DNA of 42,968 nt from CAYVFC01 sp964450715 (GTDB lineage: Bacteria; Myxococcota_A; Polyangia; Polyangiales; JAFGIB01), in the NCBI GenBank assembly GCA_964450715.1, contig CAYVFC010000066.1, positions 1-42,968 on the forward strand. Reading direction: 5' to 3'. Position 1 is the stretch's first letter; each line of letters begins with the position of its first letter. Under the pieces are notes generated by a model, which saw only the letters and a list, made by a program, of their open reading frames with translations, was not told the DNA's origin and made no database searches. Below, piece by piece: positions 24,526 to 33,162 of the stretch. The position numbers were made by a program, and so were the translations under genes.

Positions 24526-25472
24526 AGCGGAGGATCGCCATCGTGGGAGTGGGCCCCGGAAGCCTGGACCACCTCACACCCGTCGGACGCAAGCGGATCG
24601 AAGGCGCCAGGATCCTGGTAGGAGCCAGGCGTCTGCTCGATCTATTCGCCAATTTTTCCGGGCTCAAGACACCGGCGGAGCCTGCGGACGCGATTAATAC
24701 TTCAAAGACAAACGGTGGGACCGGTAACCGTGGCAGTGGCCCGGGAAGGCTCTTCGTGGTTGGAATCGGACCTGGAAACCGGCTCGACCGAACTCGCCGC
24801 GCCGAGCAGGCCATAGCCGCCTGCGACGTGGTCGTCGGTTACACCCCTTATCTCGAGGCGGTCTCCGACCTGACCGACGGTAAGCAGATCATCTCGAGCG
24901 GCATGACCCTCGAAGTCGAACGCTGCCGGGCCGCGCTGACTCGAGCCCTCGAGGGCTGCTCCGTCGCTCTGGTCTCCTCGGGCGACCCGGGGGTCTACGG
25001 CATGGCCGGCCTGGCGCTGGAGATGCGCCAGGCTCTGGGCCTTGACCTGCCCATCGAGGTCGTCCCCGGGGTATCCGCCGCAAACGCCGCGGCCGCCAGG
25101 ATGGGCGCTCCCCTGATGCTGGACGCGGCGCTGATCAGCCTGAGCGACCTGCTGGTCCCCTGGGAAGTTATCGAGCGAAGGCTACGAGCGGTAGCCGCCG
25201 CCGATCTGGTGGTCGCCCTATATAACCCTCGAAGCCGCAAACGCGTTTTCCAGCTCGAGCGCGCCGCGGCCATCTTCCGCGACCACCGCCCGGGACACAC
25301 CCCGGTCGGTATCGGCACGGCGGTGACGACCGACGACGAACAAGTCGTAATATCCGACCTCGATCACTTTCTCGACCAGACCATCGGCATGCGCAGCACC
25401 GTTATCGTCGGCAACTCGGCCTCACGACAGGTCGACCGATGGCTCGTGACCTCTCGCGGATACAGGCTGTGA
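24516..25472 (+). CDS. cbiH: Chimera: truncated CbiE N-terminus joined in frame to CbiH (C17-methyltransferase)
   Basis: This 318-aa protein has two unequal parts. Residues 1-56 match the start of CbiE (cobalt-precorrin-7 C5-methyltransferase): RRIAIVGVGPGSLDHLTPVG, ARILVGARRLLDLF. CbiE normally continues for about 150 more residues, but here it stops. After a Gly/Asn/Ser-rich linker (about 57-77) comes a complete CbiH/CobJ (residues 78-318): RLFVVGIGPGNRL, CDVVVGYTPYL, SSGDPGVYGMAGLALEM, VPGVSAANAAAARMGAPL, ALISLSDLLVPWEVIERRL and ALYNPRSRKRV. CbiH does ring contraction and C17 methylation. In related clusters the rest of cbiE, cbiT, cbiL, cbiF and cbiG lie between these two points, so this looks like the scar of an in-frame deletion. 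Start ATG 24516 has GGGGAG at 24502-24507; ATG 24522 overlaps the cbiD stop. Confidence 0.9.
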   Translation: MEMKRRIAIVGVGPGSLDHLTPVGRKRIEGARILVGARRLLDLFANFSGLKTPAEPADAINTSKTNGGTGNRGSGPGRLFVVGIGPGNRLDRTRRAEQAIAACDVVVGYTPYLEAVSDLTDGKQIISSGMTLEVERCRAALTRALEGCSVALVSSGDPGVYGMAGLALEMRQALGLDLPIEVVPGVSAANAAAARMGAPLMLDAALISLSDLLVPWEVIERRLRAVAAADLVVALYNPRSRKRVFQLERAAAIFRDHRPGHTPVGIGTAVTTDDEQVVISDLDHFLDQTIGMRSTVIVGNSASRQVDRWLVTSRGYRL

Positions 25473-26221
25473 TCATCCTTCTGGGCGGGACAGCCGAGAC
25501 GAAACAGACCGCCTCGGCTTTGGCCGAGGCCGGATACGCGGTTCTGGTCTGCACGGCGACCGATGTTCCCATCGATATCGGAGAGCATCCCGCCATCGCG
25601 CGGCGTTGCGGCAGACTCGACGAGGCCGAGATGGCCGCGCTGGCTACCGCTCTATCCGCCCGCGCCATCGTGGACATCGGCCATCCCTACGCCCTGAGGT
25701 TGCACGCCAATGCACGCGCCGCTGCGGCAAAAGTCCGACTCCCCTATTTCCGTCTGAAACGCGATCCGACGGAGATCGATCCCACCGCCATGGTGGTAAA
25801 AAGTCACGAAGAAGCGGCGGCGCTCGCCTGCAGCACCTCCGGCCCCGTCCTGCTGACGATCGGAACGCAGAACCTGAAACCCTACTTGCGGGAGGCAACT
25901 CGAAACGGCGTCCGGATCATAGCCCGGATTCTCGATCAACCCGCATCGCTTGTCCGAGCTGGAATCCTCGGACTCGAGAACGATGCCATCGTAGCCGGTA
26001 GAGGCCCATTTTCGGTTCGAGACAACCTCGCCCTGCTCCGCAGATTCGCCGTCCAGACACTGGTGACCAAGGACGGCGGCGCGCCCTCGGGAATTAACGC
26101 CAAGCTGCAAGCCGCCGCCGCGCATGGTTGCCGGACCATTATCGTCAGAAGACCGAAAGACGAAATCCCTGGCTCATCCTCGGTCGCCGACCTGATCGCC
26201 TCCATCCTGTCGGAGCTCTGA
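25469..26221 (+). CDS. cbiJ: Cobalt-precorrin-6A reductase
   Basis: This 250-aa NAD(P)H-dependent reductase acts on the corrin ring. It begins with a nucleotide-binding strand and loop (VIILLGGTAETKQTASALAE). YFRLKRDP, LLTIGTQNLKPY, RILDQPAS and the late VTKDGGAPSGINAKLQAA are typical of CbiJ/CobK. I chose GTG 25469, which forms a 4-bp overlap with the cbiH stop and gives the usual short N-terminus; an ATG at 25439 would add ten residues. It is the last gene of the operon and no clear terminator follows. Confidence 0.91.
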   Translation: MIILLGGTAETKQTASALAEAGYAVLVCTATDVPIDIGEHPAIARRCGRLDEAEMAALATALSARAIVDIGHPYALRLHANARAAAAKVRLPYFRLKRDPTEIDPTAMVVKSHEEAAALACSTSGPVLLTIGTQNLKPYLREATRNGVRIIARILDQPASLVRAGILGLENDAIVAGRGPFSVRDNLALLRRFAVQTLVTKDGGAPSGINAKLQAAAAHGCRTIIVRRPKDEIPGSSSVADLIASILSEL

Positions 26222-26299
26222 CGTCTCTTCCCCTCCCCTCGATAACACTTGCTCGTCCACCCGCGACAGATGTCGACCGGTTTCTGCGGAAAGCTCTAC

Positions 26300-26840
26300 T
26301 ACCTGCGGACCGCGTTGCCCGTGGTCGGCAAGATCCGAGCGCCTGTCCGTATACGACCAGGTCGTTGCCGGCCCGGGTGAGCAGGGTCTCGACGTAACGG
26401 GCGTTGTCGAGAAAAAGCTCGCCGTAGTGGATCTGATTCGGATCGACCTGTAGCGAGCGGTTGCCGTCGTCGAAAAAGGCCGTCTACGCTTCCAGGTTGG
26501 TCGAGACGAAGTACGCGTCCCAGTCCGGCACGGAGCCCAGGTGCTCGTCCAGGTCTCCGACCGGTATACCCTCGGCGCGCTCGAGGTCGCCGTAGCCGAA
26601 GGCGCCGTCGCGCGTAACGCGAAAGGCCGCCTGGAGCTGCTCTCCTTCAACGTTCAGCAGCTTCTGTAGCAACCGATAGCGGACGGCCGTTTCCGAAATG
26701 CGGGCGTCGTACGTCCGCATCGTAGGCTTCGCCAATGCCGGTCTCCAGCCCGTCCGCCCCGGACGAGATTCGATAGGGCCCGGCGCCGTCGCCGATCGCG
26801 TAGAGGCGTCTTACCCATTCCCTTAGCCTAGCCGAAAACG
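26300..26840 (-). pseudogene. Decayed gene of unknown family
   Basis: On the minus strand one frame gives RRLYAIGDGAGPYRISSGAD then GLETGIGEAY. A second frame continues with RISETAVRYRLLQKLLNVEG, GAFGYGDLERAEGIPVGDLD and VPDWDAYFVSTNLEA, then a TAG stop (plus 26484-26486), then AFFDDGNRSLQVDPNQIHYG and ARYVETLLTRAGNDLVVYG in the same frame. The text is protein-like across the stop and the frameshift, so a former gene has lost coding ability. I do not recognise the family. It lies between the cobalamin operon and creC. Confidence 0.5.
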
Positions 26841-26850
26841 GTCCGTCGGG

Positions 26851-26899
26851 GGACGGGCCTTGCGACCGACCGGTTTCGGGAGGGGGCAAGCCCCTCCCC
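26851..26899. repeat. REP-like palindromic pair
   Basis: GGACGGGCCTTGCGACCGAC (26851-26870) is followed by a palindrome, GGGAGGGGGCAAGCCCCTCC and CC (26878-26899). Versions of both units recur at 32028-32132 and the second at 42709-42724. The right end touches the stop of the kinase gene creC, so the hairpin may double as its 3' boundary. Confidence 0.6.
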
Positions 26900-28347
26900 T
26901 ACGGGTAACCGGTTCGGCCCGAAGATGGGAGGGTGAGCGTGGCGATCAGGCCGCCCTCGGGGTGGTTGGCGATCTCGATCGAGCCGCTGTGTAAGGTGGC
27001 GACCTCCTTGACGAAGTTGAGGCCGAGCCCGGTGCTCTTCTTGCCGGTATCCGGCCGCTGCAAGGAGTAGAACTTGTCGAAGACCTTTTCCTCGGCGTAG
27101 TCCGGAATGCCCGCGCCGCGATCGGCGACCGTCAGGGTGAGCCGATTGCCTTCCGTTTTCACCGACAGCGCGATGGAGGCGCCGGCCGGGCTGAAATCGA
27201 TGGCGTTCTGCAGCAGGTTGGAGACTGCCTGGTGCAAGAGAAAGGCCTCGCCGGTGACAAAGGCCTCGGCCGGTAGGTCCTTGACGATCTCGATGCCCTT
27301 CTTCTCCAGCATGGCCTGCTTGCTCTCCACGACGGTGCGCAGCAGCACGGAAAAGCAGACCCGCTCCCGCTTCTCCAGCTCGGTCCGGTTCTCCAGCACC
27401 GAGAGCTCCAGCATGCGGTCGACGATGTCCTGGATGCGGTTGGCCTCGGTGCGGATGTTCGTCAGGAAGCGCTCCCGCCGCTCGGGATCCATCTTCTCCT
27501 CCAGCAGCTCGGCGGCGCCGCTGATGGCCGAGAGCGGGCTCTTGATCTCGTGGGTCAGCGTCTGCACGTACTGCTCCACATACTTCTTCCCCTCCAGCGC
27601 CTCGCGCATGCGCTCGAAGGCGTAGCCCATCTCGCCGATCTCGCTCTGGTCGAGCTCGGGAAAGGAGACCCGCTGGCCGGCGCTCACGTGATCGGCGTAT
27701 CGCGTCAGCCTGCGGATGGGCAGGGCCAGCCAACGGGAGACGAGCAACATGAGCGCGACCGCCAGCACAGCCGAAAGCCCGAATACCTGGATAAAAAGCG
27801 GTCGGGCCTCTTTTAACAAGGCGTTGATGGTCGCTACCGGCTTGGCCACGGTCAATACCCCGGCCATTCCCCCCTCGACGCGGATGGGAGCGGCGACGTG
27901 AAGGATCGATGTGGCCGGGTCATCCGCCACCGTGCGGGTGGTTCGCGCGCCGTACTGCCCCTTTAGGGTGCGGCTCACGTCGCGCCAGCGAGAGTAGTCC
28001 TTGCCGACCTGCGTCCTGTCGGCAGAATGGAAGATCACCCGCCCCTGCCGGTCGGTGATGTAGAGGTAGGTGTCCACGCCTCGCTTGTCCAGGCTGTAGA
28101 TCCTGGCCTCCACCGGATGCCGTTCGATCTGCAGGAAGGCTCGGCGCAGCTCCTCGGGGCGGAAGCGCCCGGCTTTCATCCGCGCGGCGATCAAGGCGGC
28201 TAGGATGTTCGCCTGGTCGACCAGCGGGTCTTCTACGCTCTCCAGATAACGGGTCCGCAGGTTCGTCCAGGCCCAGTAGACCGGGTAGGAGAAACAGACG
28301 GCGAAGATGACCAAGTTGGCCAGGAATATCCTGGTGCCGAGCCTCAT
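26899..28347 (-). CDS. creC: CreC-like sensor histidine kinase
   Basis: This 482-aa membrane histidine kinase has TM1 at about 8-28, a periplasmic sensor (29-182) with ITDRQGRVIFHSADRTQVGK and SRTLKGQYGART, and TM2 at about 183-204. A HAMP follows, then the dimerisation His266 in LTHEIKSPLSAI. The ATPase carries an N-box NLLQNAIDF, G1 DRGAGIPD and G2 STGLGLNFV. The sensor and the YVEQYVQTLTHEIKSP segment closely resemble enterobacterial CreC. Gene order (after creB, 9-bp gap) is that of creBC. creA and creD are absent; an exosortase and a VIT protein lie upstream in the same operon, so the output may be the sorting system rather than CreD. Confidence 0.88.
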   Translation of the reverse strand: MRLGTRIFLANLVIFAVCFSYPVYWAWTNLRTRYLESVEDPLVDQANILAALIAARMKAGRFRPEELRRAFLQIERHPVEARIYSLDKRGVDTYLYITDRQGRVIFHSADRTQVGKDYSRWRDVSRTLKGQYGARTTRTVADDPATSILHVAAPIRVEGGMAGVLTVAKPVATINALLKEARPLFIQVFGLSAVLAVALMLLVSRWLALPIRRLTRYADHVSAGQRVSFPELDQSEIGEMGYAFERMREALEGKKYVEQYVQTLTHEIKSPLSAISGAAELLEEKMDPERRERFLTNIRTEANRIQDIVDRMLELSVLENRTELEKRERVCFSVLLRTVVESKQAMLEKKGIEIVKDLPAEAFVTGEAFLLHQAVSNLLQNAIDFSPAGASIALSVKTEGNRLTLTVADRGAGIPDYAEEKVFDKFYSLQRPDTGKKSTGLGLNFVKEVATLHSGSIEIANHPEGGLIATLTLPSSGRTGYP

Positions 28348-28356
28348 GGTTGCCTT

Positions 28357-29040
28357 CTATAGTCCTTCTTTCAAGGAGTAGCCCGCGCCCCGGTGGGTGA
28401 CGATGGGATCGAGGTCGTCGCGGACGGCGCGCAGCTTGCCGCGGATATTCTTGATATGCGCATCCACGGTTCGATCCATGCTGGCATCGGGCTCCTCCCA
28501 AACCTTCTCCATCAGCTGCTCGCGCGAGAAGACCTGCCCCGGCCGCCCGATAAAGACGGCGAGGATCTCGTACTCGTAGCGCGACAGGTCGAGGGCGACC
28601 CCGAAATAGGAGATGCGGCGTTTGGCAGCGTCGAGCGAGAAGGCCCCGCGATCGGTGGTGCCCGGCGAGCTCCACCCCTGTCGGCGCAGCACCGCCTTGA
28701 CCCGGGCGGTCAGCTCGCGGGGGCTGAATGGCTTGGTGATATAGTCGTCCGCCCCGATCTCCAGCCCCACCACCCGGTCTACCTCGTCCGAGCGCGCGGT
28801 CAGAAAGAAGATCGGCACCTGGGTGCTCCTCCGGATCTCCTTGCAGAGCTCAAAGCCGTTCACGTCCGGAAGCCCGATATCCAGCAGCACCAGGCTGATG
28901 TTCTTCTCGGCCAGAATCGAAAGGACCCGTTCGCCCGAAGCGAGGCGGATGGTGGAGAAGCCGTCCGTCTCCAGGGCGTACTGGATGGTATCGGCGATGG
29001 CAGGCTCGTCCTCCACGATGAGCACGGTGGGTTTGGTCAT
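28357..29040 (-). CDS. creB: CreB-like OmpR-family response regulator
   Basis: This 227-aa regulator has a receiver with the acidic pocket VEDEP (9-13), phospho-acceptor Asp54 in VLLDIGLPDV, the Thr/Lys switch in FFLTARSDE and DDYITKPFSPREL. A winged-helix DNA-binding domain follows with YEYEILAVFIGRPGQVFSRE and DRTVDAHIKNIRGKLR. It is CreB-like by its partner and sequence. It lies 43 bp after the exosortase gene and 9 bp before creC, so it is likely cotranscribed with both. Its binding sites were not identified. Confidence 0.88.
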   Translation of the reverse strand: MTKPTVLIVEDEPAIADTIQYALETDGFSTIRLASGERVLSILAEKNISLVLLDIGLPDVNGFELCKEIRRSTQVPIFFLTARSDEVDRVVGLEIGADDYITKPFSPRELTARVKAVLRRQGWSSPGTTDRGAFSLDAAKRRISYFGVALDLSRYEYEILAVFIGRPGQVFSREQLMEKVWEEPDASMDRTVDAHIKNIRGKLRAVRDDLDPIVTHRGAGYSLKEGL

Positions 29041-29083
29041 CTATCTAGTTTCTCCTGCCGTTTTATCCCTTTATCCTAAGAAT

Positions 29084-29887
29084 TCAAGCATTCTCTCGTC
29101 CGCCTCCGGGCAAGTCAACCCTTCCGGCGCGGAGCAGTACCAGAGCCAGCAAACAGAGCGCGAAAGCGACCGCGGATAAAAGCCCCACCGTCAGCAGGTG
29201 TTCCGCCAGCGCGGGATTCGCCGCCCGCCCGGACGCCCGCAGCAGGGGGATGGCGATGGCGAACAGCGCGTAACAGGCGAACGGTGGATAGAGAAAGCGA
29301 ACAGGGGACGCCGCCGAACGGGCGGGCGCAGCCTCCCGGCGGGTCGCCCGCTCCACCAACAGGTAAACCGGCAGCAGCAGGCCGAGATAGAGCGCCGTGC
29401 CCAGCAGGCGGTGCGCTCGCTCGGAGGTGAGCCGGGCGCCGTAGATGTCGGCGCCGTAGAGATGGATGGAGGCGGTAACCCGAACCGTGTTCGCGCCGAG
29501 CGTCGCCAGGTAAGCGGCACAGAGCGCCAGGACGAGCCAGCCCAGCTTGCCGGTCATACCCCGCCGGCGGTGCAGCAGGGGAAAGGCCAGGGTGGAGAAG
29601 CAGACGACCAGAAAAGTAATGCCCGAGCAGGAGGGGGCGATGATGATGCGGGCGGAGTTGCTGACGAAGCCGGCCGGCGGCTCCCAGTAGAAATCGATGC
29701 CACTGAGAAGCTCCACCAGCTGCGTCAGCGGCGCCAGCATCCAGTAGAGCTCCTCGGCGCCGGCCTCGCCAAAGGCCCGCTTCAGGCCGACGGCCACGGC
29801 GCCGGCCGCCGCGTAGGCGAGCAACACCTCGCTAGCAAACGGGGCGCGCCGCTCCGTAGCCATTGCCGTTCTCGCCTGCTTCCGCAT
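29084..29887 (-). CDS. xrtK: Exosortase, probably XrtK type
   Basis: This 267-aa multi-pass membrane protein carries the exosortase/archaeosortase triad: Cys87 in IIAPSCSGITFLVVCFSTLA, Arg136 in GANTVRV, and His159 in ERAHRLLGTALYLGLLLPVY. Such enzymes cleave C-terminal PEP-CTERM-like sorting signals and probably transfer the protein to an envelope anchor. The short size and single-target context suggest exosortase K, though I am not certain of the subfamily. It begins 3 bp after the stop of a VIT/vWA protein that ends in a PEP-TM-Arg tail, its obvious substrate. An EPS locus, usual for XrtA, is not present here. Confidence 0.85.
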   Translation of the reverse strand: MRKQARTAMATERRAPFASEVLLAYAAAGAVAVGLKRAFGEAGAEELYWMLAPLTQLVELLSGIDFYWEPPAGFVSNSARIIIAPSCSGITFLVVCFSTLAFPLLHRRRGMTGKLGWLVLALCAAYLATLGANTVRVTASIHLYGADIYGARLTSERAHRLLGTALYLGLLLPVYLLVERATRREAAPARSAASPVRFLYPPFACYALFAIAIPLLRASGRAANPALAEHLLTVGLLSAVAFALCLLALVLLRAGRVDLPGGGRENA

Positions 29888-29890
29888 CTT

Positions 29891-31906
29891 CTATCCCCGC
29901 GACGGCTGGCAGACGCGCCTGCGCCAGGACAGGATCAGCAGCATGACAGCCACGGCCAGAAGCAATGGAAGGGTTTCGGGCTCTGGCGCGGCTCCGAAGT
30001 CTCCCACGGCCAGGTCGGATACGCCCATCGGCAGCGGAAGCGGCTGCTCGACGTCCCGGGCGGGCCCCTGCTTGTTGCGCCGCTTTTCCAGCACCGCCAC
30101 GAACGAGGTATAGGGCGTCAACAAGCCATAGGTGAGCCCGAGCCGCGTGATCTGTTCCTCGTTCTTCTCCGACACCCCTGCGTCGCTGTAGTCGGCCAAC
30201 GCCGCCACTCGGGTCCGCGCCCAGAGATAGCGCAGGGCCTTGTTGGACGGCTGCGGTTTGGCCTCGTCCAGCTCAAAGGTCCGCGAGTAAACGCCGGAAG
30301 GGGTCATGCCGGACACCTCGATCTCGCCGGTCGCCTTGCCCCGCCACTTGCCGGTGACCATCAAGGGCCTGAGGGCGAACAGATCGGGCTGAGCGCTGGG
30401 CTCGACGCCGTACGCGTCAAAGCCCTGGTAGCGTACCCTTACCTTGGTCAGCACCGGGGAACGCACGTAGGTGCTGAAACGGTTCGCGGCCTCGCCCGCT
30501 TCCTCCGGCCGGGTAACTACAAAGGGCTCGCCGAGCCCGGTCTTGGCCAGCCCCTCGATCAGGTAGCGATTGACCGAGGAGCCGATGCCAAAGGCAAACA
30601 GATTGGTGGTAGAGAGGTTCTCGCTCACCAGTGTGAAGGCTTCTTTCTCCGCGCCGATATACCCGTCCGTGACCACTACGACCGTTCGAGTCATGCCCTC
30701 GCTGCGGGGAAGCCCGAGCGTCCGCTTGAGCGCGCTGGAAAGCTCGGTGCCGCCGCCGCCGCTCTGATCATCGATCAAGCGCAGCGCCCGTTTGATGTTC
30801 TTTTCGTTCGCGGCGACCGACCGGGGAGCCATCAGCTCGGAAGCGCCGGCGAAGAGCACCACGTTGAAGCGGTCGCTGGTGCGCAGGCCTCCGATCAGCT
30901 TACGAATCACGGTCTTGGCCGTATCCAGCGGAAAGCCGTGCATGGATCCCGATACGTCGAGGATAAAGACGTACTCGCGCGGAAGGATCTGCTGGGTCTC
31001 GACGCGTTCCGGGGGCTGTACCAGCAGCAGAAAGAAATTCTCCTTTTTCCCCTCGTAGAGCAGCAGCCCGCTCTGAATGGCCTTTCCGGCCAGGCGGTAG
31101 CGAAGGATGAAATCCCGGTCGCCCGCGTAGTAACCGGGGTCGGCCAGGGCGATGTCGGCCAGCGCCTCGTCTTTCCAGGTAACCTGGATCTCGTGCGAGG
31201 GGCTGGTCACCTCTCCGAGCGGGATGCCGGTGGAGAGGCGCAGGTCGACGGAAAAGCTGGTCGGCGGCACGTCGCCCTCCTTCAAGTAGGGGCTCTTGAT
31301 CCAACGATCGGTCGGGGGCGCGGTGGCCTCGGGTTGATTCGAGTAGCGCGGGCCGACCACGGTGGGATAGACGAACTCGTACTCACCCTCGGTGGGCGTG
31401 AGAAGCTCGGTGTAGTGTAGCTCTATCAATACCTTGTCGCCGGGCATGATGTTGGCAACGCTCATGGTAAAGACGTTGGGCCGCTGCTGCTCGAGCAGCG
31501 ATGCGCTCTTGCCCTGTTGCTTGGCCCGCTCAAAGGTCGCCCGGGCCTTTTCGCGCTCCTTGATCTTGGCGGCAACTACTCGGTCGCCGATGGTCATCTT
31601 CAGCCCGTGCACCGAGGCACGCGTGGAGGCGGGAAACACGTAGCGGGCGTTGATGGGTTTCTGGCCTCCGTTGACATAGGTCTGGGTGACAACCACGTCG
31701 GCGATCACGCCGTTGACGGTCGCCTTCACCTCGGTGCTCCGCAAGGGGAACGCCTCCTGCCCGGGGTTGTCGCCCTCGATGAAGAAGTAGGGCGACAGGG
31801 TTTTGTCGTCGTCCCGTTCCTGCTCCGGATTCCAGGCCTCGGCCCGGCCGGTGAAGGCCAGAAGCGCGGCGATCAGTGAAATTACCGAAAAATGAGCCGT
31901 TCTCAT
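29891..31906 (-). CDS. VIT/vWA-domain surface protein with PEP-CTERM-like sorting tail
   Basis: This 671-aa exported protein has a signal peptide at 1-24. A VIT domain (inter-alpha-trypsin inhibitor type) lies at about 52-170 (VNGVIADVVVTQTYVNGG then RYVFPASTRASVHGLKMTIG). A von Willebrand A domain at about 311-485 has an intact MIDAS: DVSGS at 317-321, Thr387 in GGGGTELSSAL and VVTDGYIG near 412. The tail starting at residue 641 is PEPETLPLLLAV, then a hydrophobic segment, then SWRRR and a short hydrophilic end: the PEP motif, membrane segment and Arg cluster of an exosortase substrate. The exosortase gene follows after 3 bp. The design matches the marine-proteobacterial sortase targets (VIT + vWA + sorting signal). 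Function is likely metal-dependent adhesion at the surface; ligand unknown. Confidence 0.9.
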   Translation of the reverse strand: MRTAHFSVISLIAALLAFTGRAEAWNPEQERDDDKTLSPYFFIEGDNPGQEAFPLRSTEVKATVNGVIADVVVTQTYVNGGQKPINARYVFPASTRASVHGLKMTIGDRVVAAKIKEREKARATFERAKQQGKSASLLEQQRPNVFTMSVANIMPGDKVLIELHYTELLTPTEGEYEFVYPTVVGPRYSNQPEATAPPTDRWIKSPYLKEGDVPPTSFSVDLRLSTGIPLGEVTSPSHEIQVTWKDEALADIALADPGYYAGDRDFILRYRLAGKAIQSGLLLYEGKKENFFLLLVQPPERVETQQILPREYVFILDVSGSMHGFPLDTAKTVIRKLIGGLRTSDRFNVVLFAGASELMAPRSVAANEKNIKRALRLIDDQSGGGGTELSSALKRTLGLPRSEGMTRTVVVVTDGYIGAEKEAFTLVSENLSTTNLFAFGIGSSVNRYLIEGLAKTGLGEPFVVTRPEEAGEAANRFSTYVRSPVLTKVRVRYQGFDAYGVEPSAQPDLFALRPLMVTGKWRGKATGEIEVSGMTPSGVYSRTFELDEAKPQPSNKALRYLWARTRVAALADYSDAGVSEKNEEQITRLGLTYGLLTPYTSFVAVLEKRRNKQGPARDVEQPLPLPMGVSDLAVGDFGAAPEPETLPLLLAVAVMLLILSWRRRVCQPSRG

Positions 31907-32027
31907 CTTGCTGCCTCCGTGTTACACGCGGTCTCTGCCGCGGTTCGTCGACCTGACATGAGTCCAGTCTGCGGGGGCGACATGAAGGGATTTTGAAGGG
32001 GGGATGAAAAGGGGATGAAAACGTGGG

Positions 32028-32132
32028 GGGCGGGCCTTGCGCCCGCAGGAAAGAGGTGGGGGCGGGCCTTGCGCCCGCCCGCAAACCGTAACCATACCGC
32101 TCGCCTCGAAAAGGGAGGGGGCAAGCCCCTCC
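32028..32132. repeat. REP-like palindromes between panE and the VIT gene
   Basis: GGGCGGGCCTTGCGCCCGC occurs at 32028-32046 and again at 32060-32078, each a near-perfect palindrome. GGGAGGGGGCAAGCCCCTCC follows at 32113-32132. The same two types occur at 26851-26899, and the second recurs at 42709-42724. They fill the 309-bp gap between the two minus-strand genes, and the rest of the gap shows no gene. They could terminate or attenuate read-through from panE into the VIT gene. Confidence 0.65.
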
Positions 32133-32215
32133 ACTACGCGGTCGCACTAGTACAATAAATAACGGAAGGGGGCACGCCGGTACGCATAACGCCCCTATGG
32201 AAGGGACGATGACGC

Positions 32216-33154
32216 TCAGCCCCGGATCTGGTGATAGAGCTGCTCGGTCGCCGGGGTTTGCACGTTGTAACGGGCGCCCAGTCGGAGAATTGTCTCGCCG
32301 AACAGGTCCCCCTCGTCCTTGCCGCCGCGCTCGACGTCGCGCTGGTAGGAGGTCTTGGTCTCGGGCGGAAAACCGGCGGCCTTTTTCAGGGATTGTTCCA
32401 CGATCCCCTCGGCCAGCGGTACGCCCTTGCCAACGGCGATGGCCGCGATCTCCTCCATCACCCGGCGGGCGCTCTCGCTGAACTCGGTCGAGGCGACCAC
32501 CTGGCCGAGCGTGACGCGCGCGCTCGCGGTCACCAGACCATAGGCGGCGATGAAGATGTACTTGGTCCAGATGTCGACGTCTGGATTCTCTCGCCACTGG
32601 TACTTGATGGCGCTCTGTTCGAACAGGGCTCGGAGGGGCCCGGGATCGAACGAGGGAACGGAAGGGTCGGGGCCCAGGTGGATCGTGCAGCTTCCTCCCT
32701 TCTGGGAGACCACGCCGGGCTTCTCGATGTGCGTGCCGACATAGGCGCAGGCCGGCAGCACCATCGCGTCGGGCAGCACCTCCTTGGTACGGTCGTATAT
32801 GTCTATGCCGTTCAGCAGCGGCAGCACCGCCGTGCCGGGTGAAACGCGCCCTTGCAGCGTGGCCAGCGCCGGGGCGAGATCATAGCTCTTGACCGCGACC
32901 AGGCAGAGGTCGGGCACGGGAAGCGTTGCCGGATCATCGGTCGCCAGAGACGGAAAGCAGCGCAGCCCGGTCGCCTCGTCGGTATTCAGGATCAACCCCT
33001 GTTCGCGGATCGCCTCCAGATGTTCTCCCCGGGCGACGAAGTGGATGCGCGGTCCACCGGAGTCTTGCGGAGGGAACGTCCGGGCCAGCTTGCCGCCGAA
33101 ATAGCCGCCCACGCCGCCTACGCCGTAAATGGTTATATTATGTATTTGACACAC
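32216..33154 (-). CDS. panE: 2-dehydropantoate 2-reductase family protein (PanE/ApbA)
   Basis: This 312-aa NADP-dependent reductase is of the ketopantoate-reductase family (pantothenate synthesis). The Rossmann motif is YGVGGVGGYFGG (10-21). AVKSYD (87-92) and LLNGID (113-118) are family motifs, Lys198 in WTKYIF is the likely catalytic lysine, and TKTSYQRDVERGGKDEGD is the C-terminal helix motif. The usual Gln before NG is Leu and the Asn four residues after the Lys is missing, so the substrate may be another 2-oxo acid. The start is GTG at 33154, only 8 bp after the tolC-like stop, so it is probably cotranscribed with the efflux operon. Confidence 0.82.
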   Translation of the reverse strand: MCQIHNITIYGVGGVGGYFGGKLARTFPPQDSGGPRIHFVARGEHLEAIREQGLILNTDEATGLRCFPSLATDDPATLPVPDLCLVAVKSYDLAPALATLQGRVSPGTAVLPLLNGIDIYDRTKEVLPDAMVLPACAYVGTHIEKPGVVSQKGGSCTIHLGPDPSVPSFDPGPLRALFEQSAIKYQWRENPDVDIWTKYIFIAAYGLVTASARVTLGQVVASTEFSESARRVMEEIAAIAVGKGVPLAEGIVEQSLKKAAGFPPETKTSYQRDVERGGKDEGDLFGETILRLGARYNVQTPATEQLYHQIRG

Positions 33155-33162
33155 GGTCCGGT

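Noticed and set aside
29198..31420. Long plus-strand open frame of 740 codons
   Set aside because: Antisense to the VIT/vWA and exosortase genes; composition is shadow-like and no motif is present.
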